Shown one piece after another: positions 42,651 through 54,008 of a stretch of DNA of 64,000 nt; position 1 is the first letter of the stretch; each line of letters begins with the position of its first letter. The position numbers and the translations under genes are program-made. Location of the stretch: contig NW_027196895.1 of the NCBI RefSeq assembly GCF_038502225.1, positions 1 to 64,000 of the forward strand, written 5' to 3'. The stretch is from Cherax quadricarinatus. Taxonomy: Eukaryota; Arthropoda; Malacostraca; Decapoda; Parastacidae. Below the pieces are notes generated by a model, which was not told the origin of the DNA, ran no database searches, and saw nothing but the letters and a program-made list of their open reading frames with translations.

Positions 42651-42999
42651 TTACCAGTGATATTTACATCTACCCGATTTTTTGATAATTGCCATGTCAC
42701 GTATCAGTGCTTGTGGGATGGTCGTTTTTCTAAGTGCTAAAATATTCAATCTTCTTGGGTATGGGTATTGAAATGCCTTGGGGCACTTCCTGTATGTTTC
42801 ATTCGTCCCGCCTCTCTGCCTCACTCCAGCAAGTGCGCTCCCTGTCCTCGTATCTGCTTGGACCTCCTCCTATTTCCTGCAAGACTGCAAGCTCCTGATG
42901 TGTTGATTGGAACATGAAAGGCCTAGAACTATCATTCAACTCCCCCTCCCCATGGTTGTTTCATGTTGTTTCAGTGCCTCAGCCCACCTCATGGGAAGC

Positions 43000-43740
43000 A
43001 GGTCAAAATTCACGACACTCTAAACCATTGGAAAGAAACAGTCCGATTTGCTTTCTTACTTCGAAAAGAAGAATCAAATCAGTTCTCCATGCCCTTTGAT
43101 TCGAATACTACTATTGAAGTGATTAAGTTGTGTGTAGTTGATTTCAAGTTTGAGTTTGAAGGGAAATATTATGCTCAAAGGAGGGAAATGGATATGAGAA
43201 ATCCATTGTCTCTCCTATTGAGCGATCTATACATGGAGCTCTTCAAGATGAGGTTGAAGAAAGACATCCTTCCCTGTAATGTTAGATGGTTCAGATATAT
43301 GGATGCCATCTTGTGTTTGTGGACGAATGATGTGGCCCTGGATACATTCTTACCGAATCTATTAAGGCTTTGGTCTCATTAATTAAATTCTCTGTAGAAA
43401 AAAAAATGAAATTTATTCTTCCTTTCCCAGATGATTTGATACACCGTGTCGATAGAAAGTTCATGTTTACAGTATATAGGAAGGCCACTAATGTGTGCTC
43501 ATATATCCACTAATACTCCAACCATGAGACTAGAGTTAAGAGGTGTCTTTCTCATCATGAGAACTTACCGAATATTTAGCTCGAAATATCTAGATGAAGA
43601 AATTAGGAAAATATTTGATATTGTCACGAAACTGCGGTACCCTAGAAATTTTGTGGAATCAGCATTGCTGGCAGCTAGAAAAATTAATCATAGGACTGAA
43701 CCTAGGACAACACCTCAGACGAAAAATGTGCTGGTTCTCC
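43000..43740 (+). pseudogene. Penelope-like element reverse transcriptase, degenerate
   Basis: The plus-strand frame from about 43,066 reads through DFKFEFEGKYYAQ, MRNPLSLLLSDLYMELF and NVRWFRYMDAILCLW. These correspond in order to the finger/palm blocks of Penelope-like RT. The catalytic Tyr-x-Asp-Asp box is degraded to YMDA. After a frame change near 43,380, another frame gives RKFMFTVYRKATNVCSYIH and a stop. A third frame gives YLDEEIRKIFDIVTKLRYPR. The element is therefore broken by at least two frameshifts and one stop. The GIY-YIG endonuclease that normally follows is absent, because LINE sequence begins at about 43,745. The copy cannot make an active enzyme. Confidence 0.8.
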
Positions 43741-43744
43741 CACA

Positions 43745-46378
43745 TAAGTCTACAAGCCTCCGGATGCAATGTCCCAGCAATTCCAGGAACAGCTGTTAAA
43801 AAATGACCACTGTCTGGAAAATCTGCCAGCTCCTGCCCCCAACATCTTGCTCCTGGGATTTTTCAACTTGAGGCACCTAAAATGGAGGAATATAGCAAAT
43901 AATATTGTTGCAGTAATAACACCAGGAGGCAGCTCTGACGAGAACTCACACACACACGAGCTTTTAAATCTCTGCACAAAATTCAACTTAAACCAACATT
44001 TTAATAGAGCCTACTAGACTGGAGAATACACTGGACCTCATCTTCACTAACAATGATGATCTGATATGAAATGTCACCATATCAAAAACAATATACTCAG
44101 ATCAAAACACAATCGAGGTTCAGACACGTATGCGCGGAGCCCCAGACCGACATAATGAGATTAGTCACGAGGGAGCATTCACCAAATTCAACTTCAATAA
44201 CAAGAACATAAAGTGGGCACTCGATGTATGTTCAAGGCTTATTCCTTTAAGAAAAAGGAGGAGTATATGTAAAATAGAAAGAGACAGGCGCTCCCTTTAC
44301 AGGCGACGGAAAAGAATAACTGCGGCTAAAAGAGGCCAATATATCTGAGATGCGTAGGGAGACACTGGTCAGAGAAATAGGAAACATCGAACTCAAGCTA
44401 AAGGAATCTTATAGGAGTCAGGAATCGCTGGAAGAACTAAAAGCCATAAATGAAATCGAAAGAAACCCAAAGTATTTCTTTTCTTATGCCAAATCAAAGT
44501 AGAGAACAACATCCAGTATTGGGCCCCTACTTAAACAAGATGGGTCCTACACAGATGACAGCAAGGAAATGAGTGAGCTACTCATGTCCCAGTATGACTC
44601 AGTTTTTAGCAAGCCACTAACCAGACTGAGAGTCGAAGATCAAAATTAATTTTTTATGAGAGAGTCACAGAATTTGGTTAACACAAGCCTATCCGATGTT
44701 ATCCTGACGCCAAATGACTTCGAACAGGTAATAAATGGCATGCCCATGCACTCTGCCACACTCCTGGAACTCCGTGTTCATTAAGAACTGCAAGAAGGCC
44801 CTATCACGAGCTTTTACCATCCTATGGAGAGGGAGCATGGACAAGGGGGTCGTCCCACAGTTACTAAAAACAACAGACATAGCCCCACTCTACAAAGGGG
44901 GCAGTAAAGCAACAGCAAAGAACTACAGACCGATAGCACTAACATCCCATATCATAAAAATCTTTGAAAGGGTCCTAAGAAGCAAGATCACCACCCATCT
45001 AGAAACCCATCAGTTACACAACCCAGGGCAACATGGGTTTAGAACAGGTCGCTCCTGTCTGTCTCAACTATTGGATCACTACGACAAGGTCCTAAATGCA
45101 CTAGAAGACAAAAAGAATGCAGATGTAATATATACAGACTTTGCAAAAGCCTTCGACAAGTGTGACCATGGCGTAATAGCGCACAAAATGCGTGCTAAAG
45201 GAATAACAGGAAAAGTCGGTCGATGGATCTATAATTTCCTCACTAACAGAACACAGAGAGTAGTAGTCAACAGAGTAAAGTCCGAGGCAGCTACGGTGAA
45301 AAGCTCTGTTCCACAAGGCACAGTACTCGCTCCCATCTTGTTCCTCATCCTCATATCCGACATAGACAAGGATGTCAGCCACAGCACCGTGTCTTCCTTT
45401 GCAGATGACACCCGAATCTGCATGACAGTGTCTTCCATTGCAGACACTGCAAGGCTCCAGGCGGACATCAACCAAATCTTTCAGTGGGCTGCAGAAAACA
45501 ATATGAAGTTCAACGATGAGAAATTTCAATTACTCAGATATGGTAAACATGAGGAAATTAAATCTTCATCAGAGTACAAAACAAATTCTGGCCACAAAAT
45601 AGAGCGAAACACCAACGTCAAAGACCTGGGAGTGATCATGTCGGAGGATCTCACCTTCAAGGACCATAACATTGTATCAATCGCATCTGCTAGAAAAATG
45701 ACAGGATGGATAATGAGAACCTTCAAAACTAGGGATGCCAAGCCCATGATGACACTCTTCAGGTCACTTGTTCTATCTAGGCTGGAATATTGCTGCACAC
45801 TAACAGCACCTTTCAAGGCAGGTGAAATTGCTGACCTAGAAAATGTACAGAGAACCTTCACGGCGCGCATAACGGAGATAAAACACCTCAATTACTGGGA
45901 GCGCTTGAGGTTCCTAAACCTGTATTCCCTGGAACGCAGGCGGGAGAGATACATGATTATATACACCTGGAAAATCCTAGAGGGACTAGTACCGAACTTG
46001 CACACGAAAATCACTCACTACGAAAGCAAAAGACTTGGCAGACGATGCAACATCCCCCCAATGAAAAGCAGGGGTGTCACTAGCACGTTAAGAGACCATA
46101 CAATAAGTGTCAGGGGCCCGAGACTGTTCAACTGCCTCCCAGCATACATAAGGGGGATTACCAACAGACCCCTGGCAGTCTTCAAGCTGGCACTGGACAA
46201 GCACCTAAAGTCGGTTCCTGATCAGCCGGGCTGTGGCTCGTACGTTGGTTTGCGTGCAGCCAGCAGCAACAGCCTGGTTGATCAGGCTCTGATCCACCAG
46301 GAGGCCTGGTCACAGACCGAGCCGCGGGGGCGTTGACCCCCGGAACTCTCTCCAGGTAAACTCCAGGTAAACTCCCAC
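43745..46378 (+). mobile_element. 5'-truncated CR1/jockey-group LINE (LINE A)
   Basis: The plus-strand element starts in mid-endonuclease with YKPPDAMSQQF and LPAPAPNILLLGFFN, where the usual GDFN box reads GFFN. It continues through a degraded SDH-like box (SDQNTIEVQ near 44,100) and a linker interrupted by several frame changes (44,017-44,735). It then enters an uninterrupted RT frame. The 3' end is a GC-rich tail followed by tandem ctccaggtaaa units at about 46,349-46,378, a common LINE tail form. The 5' end abuts the Penelope fragment, as expected of 5' truncation on insertion. The endonuclease is dead but the RT frame is intact. Confidence 0.85.
44735..46336 (+). CDS. Non-LTR retrotransposon reverse transcriptase (533 codons, partial ORF2)
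   Basis: This is a long uninterrupted frame with the RT core in order: NYRPIALTSHIIKIFERVL (about residues 63-81), QHGFRTGRSCLSQL (99-112), motif A DVIYTDFAKAFDKCDH (130-145), motif B SVPQGTVLAPILFL (191-204) and motif C SSFADDTRI (220-228) with both catalytic aspartates. The thumb-like region and the Trp/Tyr-rich C-terminal part (LNYWERLRFLNLYSLERRRE) follow. The ATG at 44,735 is only the first one in the frame. The true ORF2 start lay upstream in the endonuclease part, which is truncated and frameshifted. In an intact element the protein copies its own RNA at nicked target DNA. Whether this copy is expressed cannot be told from the sequence. Confidence 0.85.
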   Translation: MACPCTLPHSWNSVFIKNCKKALSRAFTILWRGSMDKGVVPQLLKTTDIAPLYKGGSKATAKNYRPIALTSHIIKIFERVLRSKITTHLETHQLHNPGQHGFRTGRSCLSQLLDHYDKVLNALEDKKNADVIYTDFAKAFDKCDHGVIAHKMRAKGITGKVGRWIYNFLTNRTQRVVVNRVKSEAATVKSSVPQGTVLAPILFLILISDIDKDVSHSTVSSFADDTRICMTVSSIADTARLQADINQIFQWAAENNMKFNDEKFQLLRYGKHEEIKSSSEYKTNSGHKIERNTNVKDLGVIMSEDLTFKDHNIVSIASARKMTGWIMRTFKTRDAKPMMTLFRSLVLSRLEYCCTLTAPFKAGEIADLENVQRTFTARITEIKHLNYWERLRFLNLYSLERRRERYMIIYTWKILEGLVPNLHTKITHYESKRLGRRCNIPPMKSRGVTSTLRDHTISVRGPRLFNCLPAYIRGITNRPLAVFKLALDKHLKSVPDQPGCGSYVGLRAASSNSLVDQALIHQEAWSQTEPRGR

Positions 46379-46649
46379 CCCAGACACCATCCACCCTCAC
46401 TACCCTCCCCCCATCCTCATCCCAACCCATGACATGCAATGGGCTGGTCTCCTTTACCGCTACTGCTACCCCACCTTTCAATTGCAAACCACTGCTAACA
46501 TACATCCGATATCCTTTCAACCTCAACTCACTTCCAGCCCTGTGATTATGCTCTTGCAAAAAACAAATGTCAACATCAAACCTCCGTAAAAACCACACCA
46601 ACCAAATTTTCTTGACCTCTGTCTTAAGGCCATTAACATTAAGTGACAC
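46370..46649 (-). pseudogene. LINE B ORF2 start: AP-endonuclease domain, truncated
   Basis: The minus frame from ATG 46,649 reads SLNVNGLKTEVKKIW, RRFDVDICFLQEHN and KGGVAVAVKETSP. These are the first conserved boxes of apurinic-type endonucleases in LINEs, with N in the NVNGL box and E in FLQEH as the expected metal/catalytic residues. After VRVDGVWGG the similarity stops at the junction with the ctccaggtaaa tail of LINE A. The following residues come from LINE A read backwards. Confidence 0.75.
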
Positions 46650-46658
46650 ATCTGTAAG

Positions 46659-47968
46659 TTACAGAAGGGGCGGCTTTCCCCTATGCCGCTGGGATTTACC
46701 CACTGCACCTTTCACATTACGTGTACCTTTGTCACTCATTTTTTCCTTAGCATTCACCTCCCCCCTCCCCCTCCCACTGTGCAACTCAGTCTCGCCTCTA
46801 CCACTATGAGCCGTCGGCTCCACTACACCTGCCCATGACTTCTTCCCCGGCCTCTGCCCCGGGGTGATGACCTCGTCTATCTGTGACGCAGCAGTTCTTT
46901 TCCTAGAACTTCCGCTTACACACATATCAGTATCAGTTGAATCCTCCTAGTGTACCTCCACGACCACCACATGCTCCAGTCCTTTCTTACTCAAGGCTTT
47001 CTCCACGTTTTGTTGTCCCACCAGCGCTCCGTCCTCACATAAACTGAGAACACTTTCTGCACAGGGCTCCTCCCCATCCAAAAAATCCTTGATCGCATCC
47101 GCCAGTAAACCATCCTGGGTCGTAGCTTCCTGAACTAAAGACTCCTCAGGTGTCACCTACGTCTCCCCCGACGCCCCTGGGAGAGTAACACACGTCTCCG
47201 CCGCCGCCACCTCCCTTTCGACCTCCTCGCTCCAGAGGTCAGTCCTCCGTCCTCCCGAAGCACCAGAGCTAGGCACCAAATCGCACGGCTGCGGAATCAC
47301 AAATGGAGGCCCCAGAACTCGAGGAGCCTGCCTCCTAGGACACTGGGCTGCCATGTGCTCATAGGAGCTACACAAACGACATGTTTTCCTCTGACCAGCA
47401 TAATACACAAAAAACTGTGTCCTATAACCGGTCATCGTAACGTAGGATGGTATAGGCCTTGTTAAAGACATTTTGAGGGTGCAAGAACCCTCCGGCAGCC
47501 CTTCATACAGACCATCCCTCCACACTCCCATGGTTGCAGAATGCACTGTCCCATAACTGCTGAAAAACTTCTGTAGATCATACACCGTAGCCTCGAAGGG
47601 TACATTTCGTACTTCACCCATGTGAAGTACTTAGAGACGTCATGTAAAACGACATCCACCGCTGAATTCACACTCACGTGTTGTTCCTGGTAATTCTCGA
47701 CGATTCTCGTGTAGAAGCCGGCTCGTACAAATTTCGCGAAGATTCTCGTCAAACCATTCAGAGCGACGCCATACAATTCCTCATTGGGAATACCATATGC
47801 ATCCCTTATGATGCCAGGGAGAAGGACGTTCATCGTAGCGCCACTTAATGTACCACGAACCAGCTCAATGCAGACAGTATTTATCCTCCGTCCTGTACGT
47901 CCTGTACGTCCTGTACGTTCCGCCATTTTGGTGTCCAAGTGAAAACAGGTAAACTCCGCAAAAACCAA
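46659..47968 (-). pseudogene. LINE B ORF1 (gag-like, CCHC zinc knuckle), broken
   Basis: The start is an ATG at 47,968 (or MAERTGRTGRTG slightly inside). The reading passes through a gag-like domain, then changes frame between 47,621 and 47,462. It continues with FEATVYDLQKFFSSYG and a perfect zinc knuckle CRLCSSYEHMAAQC (C-x2-C-x4-H-x4-C, near 47,340-47,390). A stop at 47,157 interrupts it, then TPEESLVQEATTQDG and, after another stop near 46,947, a basic C-terminal part ending at 46,659. At least one frameshift and two stops make it a pseudogene. In intact elements such proteins bind the element RNA. Confidence 0.7.
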
Positions 47969-48027
47969 CTCAATGAGGAGCGTCTGCGCAGCACGTCCAC
48001 ACGGCCCGAAAGTGATGAGGACAATGA
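47969..48027 (-). other. Short 5' flank of LINE B
   Basis: About 60 bp lie between the first ATG of LINE B ORF1 and the 70-bp array. It may be residual 5' UTR. No signal was recognised. Confidence 0.4.
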
Positions 48028-50557
48028 GTTGATGTCAGCACCAGTCTACCTGCTGTGTTCTGTGGCTGCTGCTGACAACCTGTAGTATAATAATGCAGTT
48101 GATGTCAGCACCAGTCTACCTGCTGTGTTCTGTGGCTGCTGCTGACAACCTGTAATATAATAATGCAGTTGATGTCAGCACCAGTCTACCTGCTGTGTTC
48201 TGTGGCTGCTGCTGACAACCTGTAATATAACAATGCAGTTGATGTCAGCACCAGTCTACCTGCTGTGTTCTGTGGCTGGTGCTGACAACCTGTAATATAA
48301 TAATGCAGTTGATGTCAGCACCAGTCTACCTGCTGTGTTCTGTGGCAGTTGATGTGCTGCTGACAACCTGTAATATAATAATGCAGTTGATGTCAGCACC
48401 AGTCTACCTGCTGTGATCTGTGGCTGCTGCTGACAACCTGTAATATAATAATGCAGTTGATGTCAGCACCAGTCTACTGCTGCTGACAACCTGTAATATA
48501 ATAATGCTGATGTCAGCACCAGTCTACCTGCTGTGTTCTGGCTGCTGCTGACAACCTGTAATATAATAATGCAGTTGATGTCAGCACCAGTCTACCTGCT
48601 GTGTTCTGTGGCTGCTGCTGACAACCTGTAATATAATAATGCAGTTGATGTCAGCACCAGTCTACCTGCTGTGTTCTGTGGCTGCTGCTGACAACCTGTA
48701 ATATAATAATGCAGTTGATGTCAGCACCAGTCTACCTGCTGTGTTCTGTGGCTGCTGCTGACAACCTGTAATATAATAATGCAGTTGATGTCAGCACCAG
48801 TCTACCTGCTGTGTTCTGTGGCTGCTGCTGACAACCTGTAATATAATAATGCAGTTGATGTCAGCACCAGTCTACCTGCTGTGTTCTGTGGCTGCTGCTG
48901 ACAACCTGTAATATAATAATGCAGTTGATGTCAGCACCAGTCTACCTGCTGTGTTCTGTGGCTGCTGCTGACAACCTGTAATATAATAATGCAGTTGATG
49001 TCAGCACCAGTCTACCTGCTGTGTTCTGTGGCTGCTGCTGACAACCTGTAATATAATAATGCAGTTGATGTCAGCACCAGTCTACCTGCTGTGTTCTGTG
49101 GCTGCTGCTGCTGACAACCTGTAATATAATAATGCAGTTGATGTCAGCACCAGTCTACCTGCTGTGTTCTGTGGCTGCTGCTGACAACCTGTAATATAAT
49201 AATGCAGTTGATGTCAGCACCAGTCTACCTGCTGTCAGCACCAGTCTACCTGCTGTGGTGCTGCTGACAACCTGTAATATAATAATGCAGTTGATGTCAG
49301 CACCAGTCTACCTGCTGTGTTCTGTGGCTGCTGCTGACAACCTGTAATATAATAATGCAGTTGATGTCAGCACCAGTCTACCTGCTGTGTTCTGTGGCTG
49401 CTGCTGACAACCTGTAATATAATAATGCAGTTGATGTCAGCACCAGTCTACCTGCTGTGTTCTGTGGCTGCTGCTGACAACCTGTAATATAATAATGCAG
49501 TTGATGTCAGCACCAGTCTACCTGCTGTGTTCTGTGGCTGCTGCTGACAACCTGTAATATAATAATGCAGTTGATGTCAGCACCAGTCTACCTGCTGTGT
49601 TCTGTGGATGCTGCTGACAACCTGTAATATAATAATGCAGTTGATGTCAGCACCAGTCAGCTCTACCTGTAATATAATAATGCTGTCAGCACCAGTCTAC
49701 CTGCTGTGTTCTGTGGCTGCTGCTGACAACCTGTAATATAATAATGCAGTTGATGTCAGCACCAGTCTACCTGCTGTGTTCTGTGGCTGCTGCTGACAAC
49801 CTGTAATATAATAATGCAGTTGATGTCAGCACCAGTCTACCTGCTGTGTTCTGTGGCTGCTGCTGACAACCTGTAATATAATAATGCAGTTGATGTCAGC
49901 ACCAGTCTACCTGCTGTGTTCTCTGGCTGCTGCTGACAACCTGTAATATAATAATGCAGTTGATGTCAGCACCAGTCTACCTGTAATATAATAATGCAGT
50001 TGATGTCAGCACCAGTCTACCTGCTCTGTGGCTGCTGCTGACAACCTGTAATATAATAATGCAGTTGATGTCAGCACCAGTCTACCTGCTGTGTTCTGTG
50101 GCTGCTGCTGCTGACAACCTGTAATATAATAATGCAGTTGATGTCAGCACCAGTCTACCTGCTGTGTTCTGTGGCTGCTGCTGACAACCTGTAATATAAT
50201 AATGCAGTTGATGTCAGCACCAGTCTACCTGCTGTGTTCTGTGGCTGCTGCTGACAACCTGTAATATAATAATGCAGTTGATGTCAGCACCAGTCTACCT
50301 GCTGTGTTCTGTGGCTGCTGCTGACAACCTGTAATATAATAATGCAGTTGATGTCAGCACCAGTCTACCTGCTGTGTTCTGTGGTGCTGCTGCTGACAAC
50401 CTGTAATATAATAATGCAGTTGATGTCAGCACCAGTCTACCTGCTGTGTTCTGTGGCTGCTGCTGACAACCTGTAATATAATAATGCAGTTGTTGTCAGC
50501 ACCAGTCTACCTGCTGTGTTCTGTGGTGCTGCTGACAACCTGTAATATAATAATGCA
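48028..50557. repeat. 70-bp satellite array
   Basis: About 36 copies of a 70-bp unit contain gatgtcagcaccagtctacc, tgctgtgttctgtggctg and acaacctgtaatataataat. Several units are shortened or partly duplicated (near 48,345, 48,475, 49,230, 49,655 and 49,975), and a few gain a ctg triplet (49,110 and 50,110). Each full unit carries a perfect 8-bp inverted repeat, tgtcagca ... tgctgaca, separated by about 32 bp. The first unit begins next to the LINE B 5' end. No coding potential was recognised. Confidence 0.96.
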
Positions 50558-51042
50558 TGATGCCTTACCATTAAGTGTATAATGTACTGCAGGGTAAAAG
50601 AGTCCAGAGATCCATTACAGAATTTATGCACACTCGAATACAACCATCGACTTTAGTACCAGAACCTTTACCATCCACTTCTGCCAACAACCAACAACCA
50701 TCCACCTCAGCCCAGTAGGGCCAAACCATGCATCTCCACTCTCTTCACAATCATCCACAAACATTAGTGCCCACAATTTCAGGTAAGACATTCTATTATT
50801 TCTGTTATATTTGTAGTCTTGAACAGTAAAAACATAATATATCACGACAATGAACTACATTTACAAGTCATTTTACATTTGTAAGATCTGTTGGTCTAAA
50901 AAAAAGTTGTTAGGGTTTTTGGGAGCTCCCAGGAACGTAATCTTGTTTTTCCCATAAGTTCTTCAGTTTATCTAACACGATTTTACCCAACATGGCATTT
51001 TCAGGAACGTAACTACCGTGTAATATAATGGTCTACTGTATA
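50558..51042. other. Unique stretch between two satellites
   Basis: No gene was recognised. A plus-strand CAG/gtaaga donor-like site lies at about 50,782 after a short open frame, but there is no homology to support an exon. The sequence otherwise is AT-rich. Confidence 0.5.
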
Positions 51043-53480
51043 TTATACCAGACATAAACAACATACGTATGTTATACCAGACATAAAGAATATACATATG
51101 TTATACCAAATATAAACAACCTACATATATTACACCAGACATAAATAACATACATATATTATACCAGACATAAACAACCTACATAAATTATACCAATCAT
51201 AAACAACATGTATAAATTATACCAGACATAAACAACATATGTATGTTATACCAGACATAAACAACATATGTATGTTATACCAGACATAAACAACATATGT
51301 ATGTTATACCAGACATAAACAACATACGTATGTTATACCAGACATAAACAACATATGTATGTTATAACAGACATAAACAACCTACATAAATTATACCAAT
51401 CATAAACAACATATATAAATTATACCAGACATAAACAACATACGTATGTTATACCAGACATAAACAAGATATGTATGTTATACCAGACATAAACAACATA
51501 TGTATGTTATACCAGACATAAACAACATAAATACATTATACTATACATAAACAACTTACATAAATTATACCAGACATAAACAACCTACATAAATTATACC
51601 AGACATAAACAACCTACATAAATTATACCAGACATAAACAACCTTCATAAATTATACCAGACATAAACAACCTACATAAATTATACCAGACATAAACAAC
51701 CTTCATAAATTATACCAGACATAAACAACCTACATAAATTATACCAGACATAAACAACCTACATAAATTATACCAGACATAAACAACCTACATAAATTAT
51801 ACCAGACATAAACAACCTTCATAAATTATACCAGACATAAACAACCTACATAAATTATACCAGACATAAACAACCTACATAAATTATACCAGACATAAAC
51901 AACCTACATAAATTATACCAGACATAAACAACCTTCATAAATTATACCAGACATAAACAACCTACATAAATTATACCAGACATAAACAACCTACATAAAT
52001 TATACCAGACATAAACAACCTACATAAATTATACCAGACATAAACAACCTACATAAATTATACCAGACATAAACAACCTACATAAAGTATACAAGACATA
52101 AACAACCTACATAAATTATACCAGACATAAACAACCTACATAAATTATACCAGACATAAACAACCTTCATAAATTATACCAGACATAAACAACCTACATA
52201 AATTTTACCAGACATAAACAACCTACATAAATTATACCAGACATAAACAACCTACATAAATTATACCAGACATAAACAACCTTCATAAATTATACCAGAC
52301 ATAAACAACCTACATAAATTATACCAGACATAAACAACCTACATAAATTATACCAGACATAAACAACCTACATAAATTATACCAGACATAAACAACCTAC
52401 ATAAATTATACCAGACATAAACAACCTACATAAATTATACCAGACATAAACAACCTACATAAATTATACCAGACATAAACAACCTACATAAATTATACCA
52501 GACATAAACAACCTTCATAAATTATACCAGACATAAACAACCTACATAAATTTTACCAGACGTAAACAACCTACATAAATTATACCAGACATAAACAACC
52601 TACATAAATTATACCAGACATAAACAACCTACATAAATTATACCAGACATAAACAACCTACATAAATTATACCAGACATAAACAACCTACATAAATTATA
52701 CCAGACATAAACAACCTACATAAATTATACCAGACATAAACAACCTACATAAATTATACCAGACATAAACAACCTACATAAATTATACCAGACATAAACA
52801 ACCTACATAAATTATACCAGACATAAACACCCTACATAAATTATACCAGACATAAACAACCTACATAAATTATACCAGGCATAAACAACCTACATAAATT
52901 ATACCAGACATAAACAACCTACATAAATTATACCAGACATAAACAACCTACATAAATTATACCAGACATAAACAACCTACATAAATTATACCAGACATAA
53001 ACAACCTACATAAATTATACCAGACATAAACAACCTACATAAATTATACCAGACATAAACAACCTACATAAATTATACCAGACATAAACAACCTACATAA
53101 ATTATACCAGACATAAACAACCTTCATAAATTATATCAGACATAAACAACCTACATAAATTTTACCAGACATAAACAACCTACATAAATTATACCAGACA
53201 TAAACAACCTACATAAATTATACCAGACATAAACAACCTACATAAATTATACCAGACATAAACAACCTACATAAATTATACCAGACATAAACAACCTACA
53301 TAAATTATACCAGACATAAACAACCTGCATAGGTTATACCAGACATAAACAACCTACATAAATTATACCAGACATAAACAACCTACATAAATTATACCAG
53401 ACATAAACAACCTACATAAATTATACCAGACATAAACAACCTGCATAGGTTATACCAGGCATAAACAACATACATACACA
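51043..53480. repeat. 29-bp satellite array
   Basis: About 84 copies of a 29-bp unit contain ttataccagacataaacaac plus a variable 9-bp part. Three subfamilies run left to right: catatgtatg/catacgtatg forms (51,043-51,540), the dominant ctacataaa form with a ttcataaa variant (51,550-53,310), and a few ctgcataggt copies near 53,325 and 53,440. Degenerate copies trail to about 53,530. AT-rich and non-coding. Confidence 0.96.
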
Positions 53481-53530
53481 GCCTACATGTTATTGTATGA
53501 GACATAAACAGGCTTTGTATGTTATACCTG

Positions 53531-53735
53531 ACAAATACCGAACATATTATAACAGGTAAGCATTGAACCCGTAGGGGTCAAATATCTTTTGGGAAATTGG
53601 AGAGAATTAGTTTCGATCTTAGGAAAATTAGTATGAGTCCAATTCCTTGGATTAATAGGCCGTCGTTAATACCTATTGAGTGATATTCAGCTTAGACACA
53701 GTTGACTGAATTAATGCTAAATAAATCACAGAACT
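53531..53735. other. AT-rich unique stretch
   Basis: No gene, repeat or site was recognised in these 200 bp. Confidence 0.5.
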
Positions 53736-53830
53736 GGAGGATCGAACCTATGGCATGTGAGTCATAAAAGTCACACGTCAGTGCTCTAACAACTCGGTCA
53801 ATTGGTTCTAATAATTCTACCCATGTAATC
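53736..53830 (-). repeat. tRNA-related sequence (SINE or tRNA pseudogene)
   Basis: On the minus strand, a box-A-like segment (gaccgagttgttagagca) is followed about 45 bp later by a box-B-like segment (ggttcgatcct). This is the layout of a tRNA or tRNA-derived SINE promoter for RNA polymerase III. The stems do not pair well enough for a functional tRNA. It sits about 180 bp downstream of the IR exon. Confidence 0.45.
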
Positions 53831-54008
53831 ATTTTGTTCATTTAGTCACAATACACAATGTATTTTCAACCAGAGTTCTGGTATATACAAGCAAGACAGT
53901 CATTTAGTTCGGTATATAACACGATTATAAGCAAATCACACAGCATACAGGCCTCTGAGTTTCAGCACTCACTTACCATAGTTCTTGTCCTGAATAAAGC
54001 AGACTTAC

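Larger units (their letters stand above)
46370..47968 (-). mobile_element. Two-ORF LINE fragment on the minus strand (LINE B)
   Basis: Read from right to left, this is a 5' region, an ORF1 with a CCHC knuckle, then the first about 90 codons of an endonuclease-type ORF2. The order and the nearly abutting ORF1/ORF2 arrangement are typical of LINEs. ORF2 breaks off at about 46,370, where it meets the 3' tail of LINE A. The rest of the endonuclease and the whole RT are missing, and no continuation was found left of LINE A. The endonuclease opening resembles L1/Tx1-type elements, but the clade call is tentative. Confidence 0.75.

Noticed and set aside
45101..46200. Minus-strand frames opposite the RT
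   Set aside because: These are shadows of the plus-strand RT frame, which has all RT motifs in order.
50592..50781. Possible plus-strand exon ending at CAG/gtaaga
   Set aside because: The open frame is only about 63 codons, low in complexity, with no family resemblance and no convincing acceptor. A single donor-like site is not enough.
50624..50845. Minus-strand frame considered as the next IR exon
   Set aside because: It has no pore or TM2/TM3-like segment and no matching acceptor phase, and it overlaps the edge of the 70-bp array.
1..53480. CRISPR-like arrays
   Set aside because: The repeats are directly tandem with no unique spacers, and the sequence is eukaryotic.
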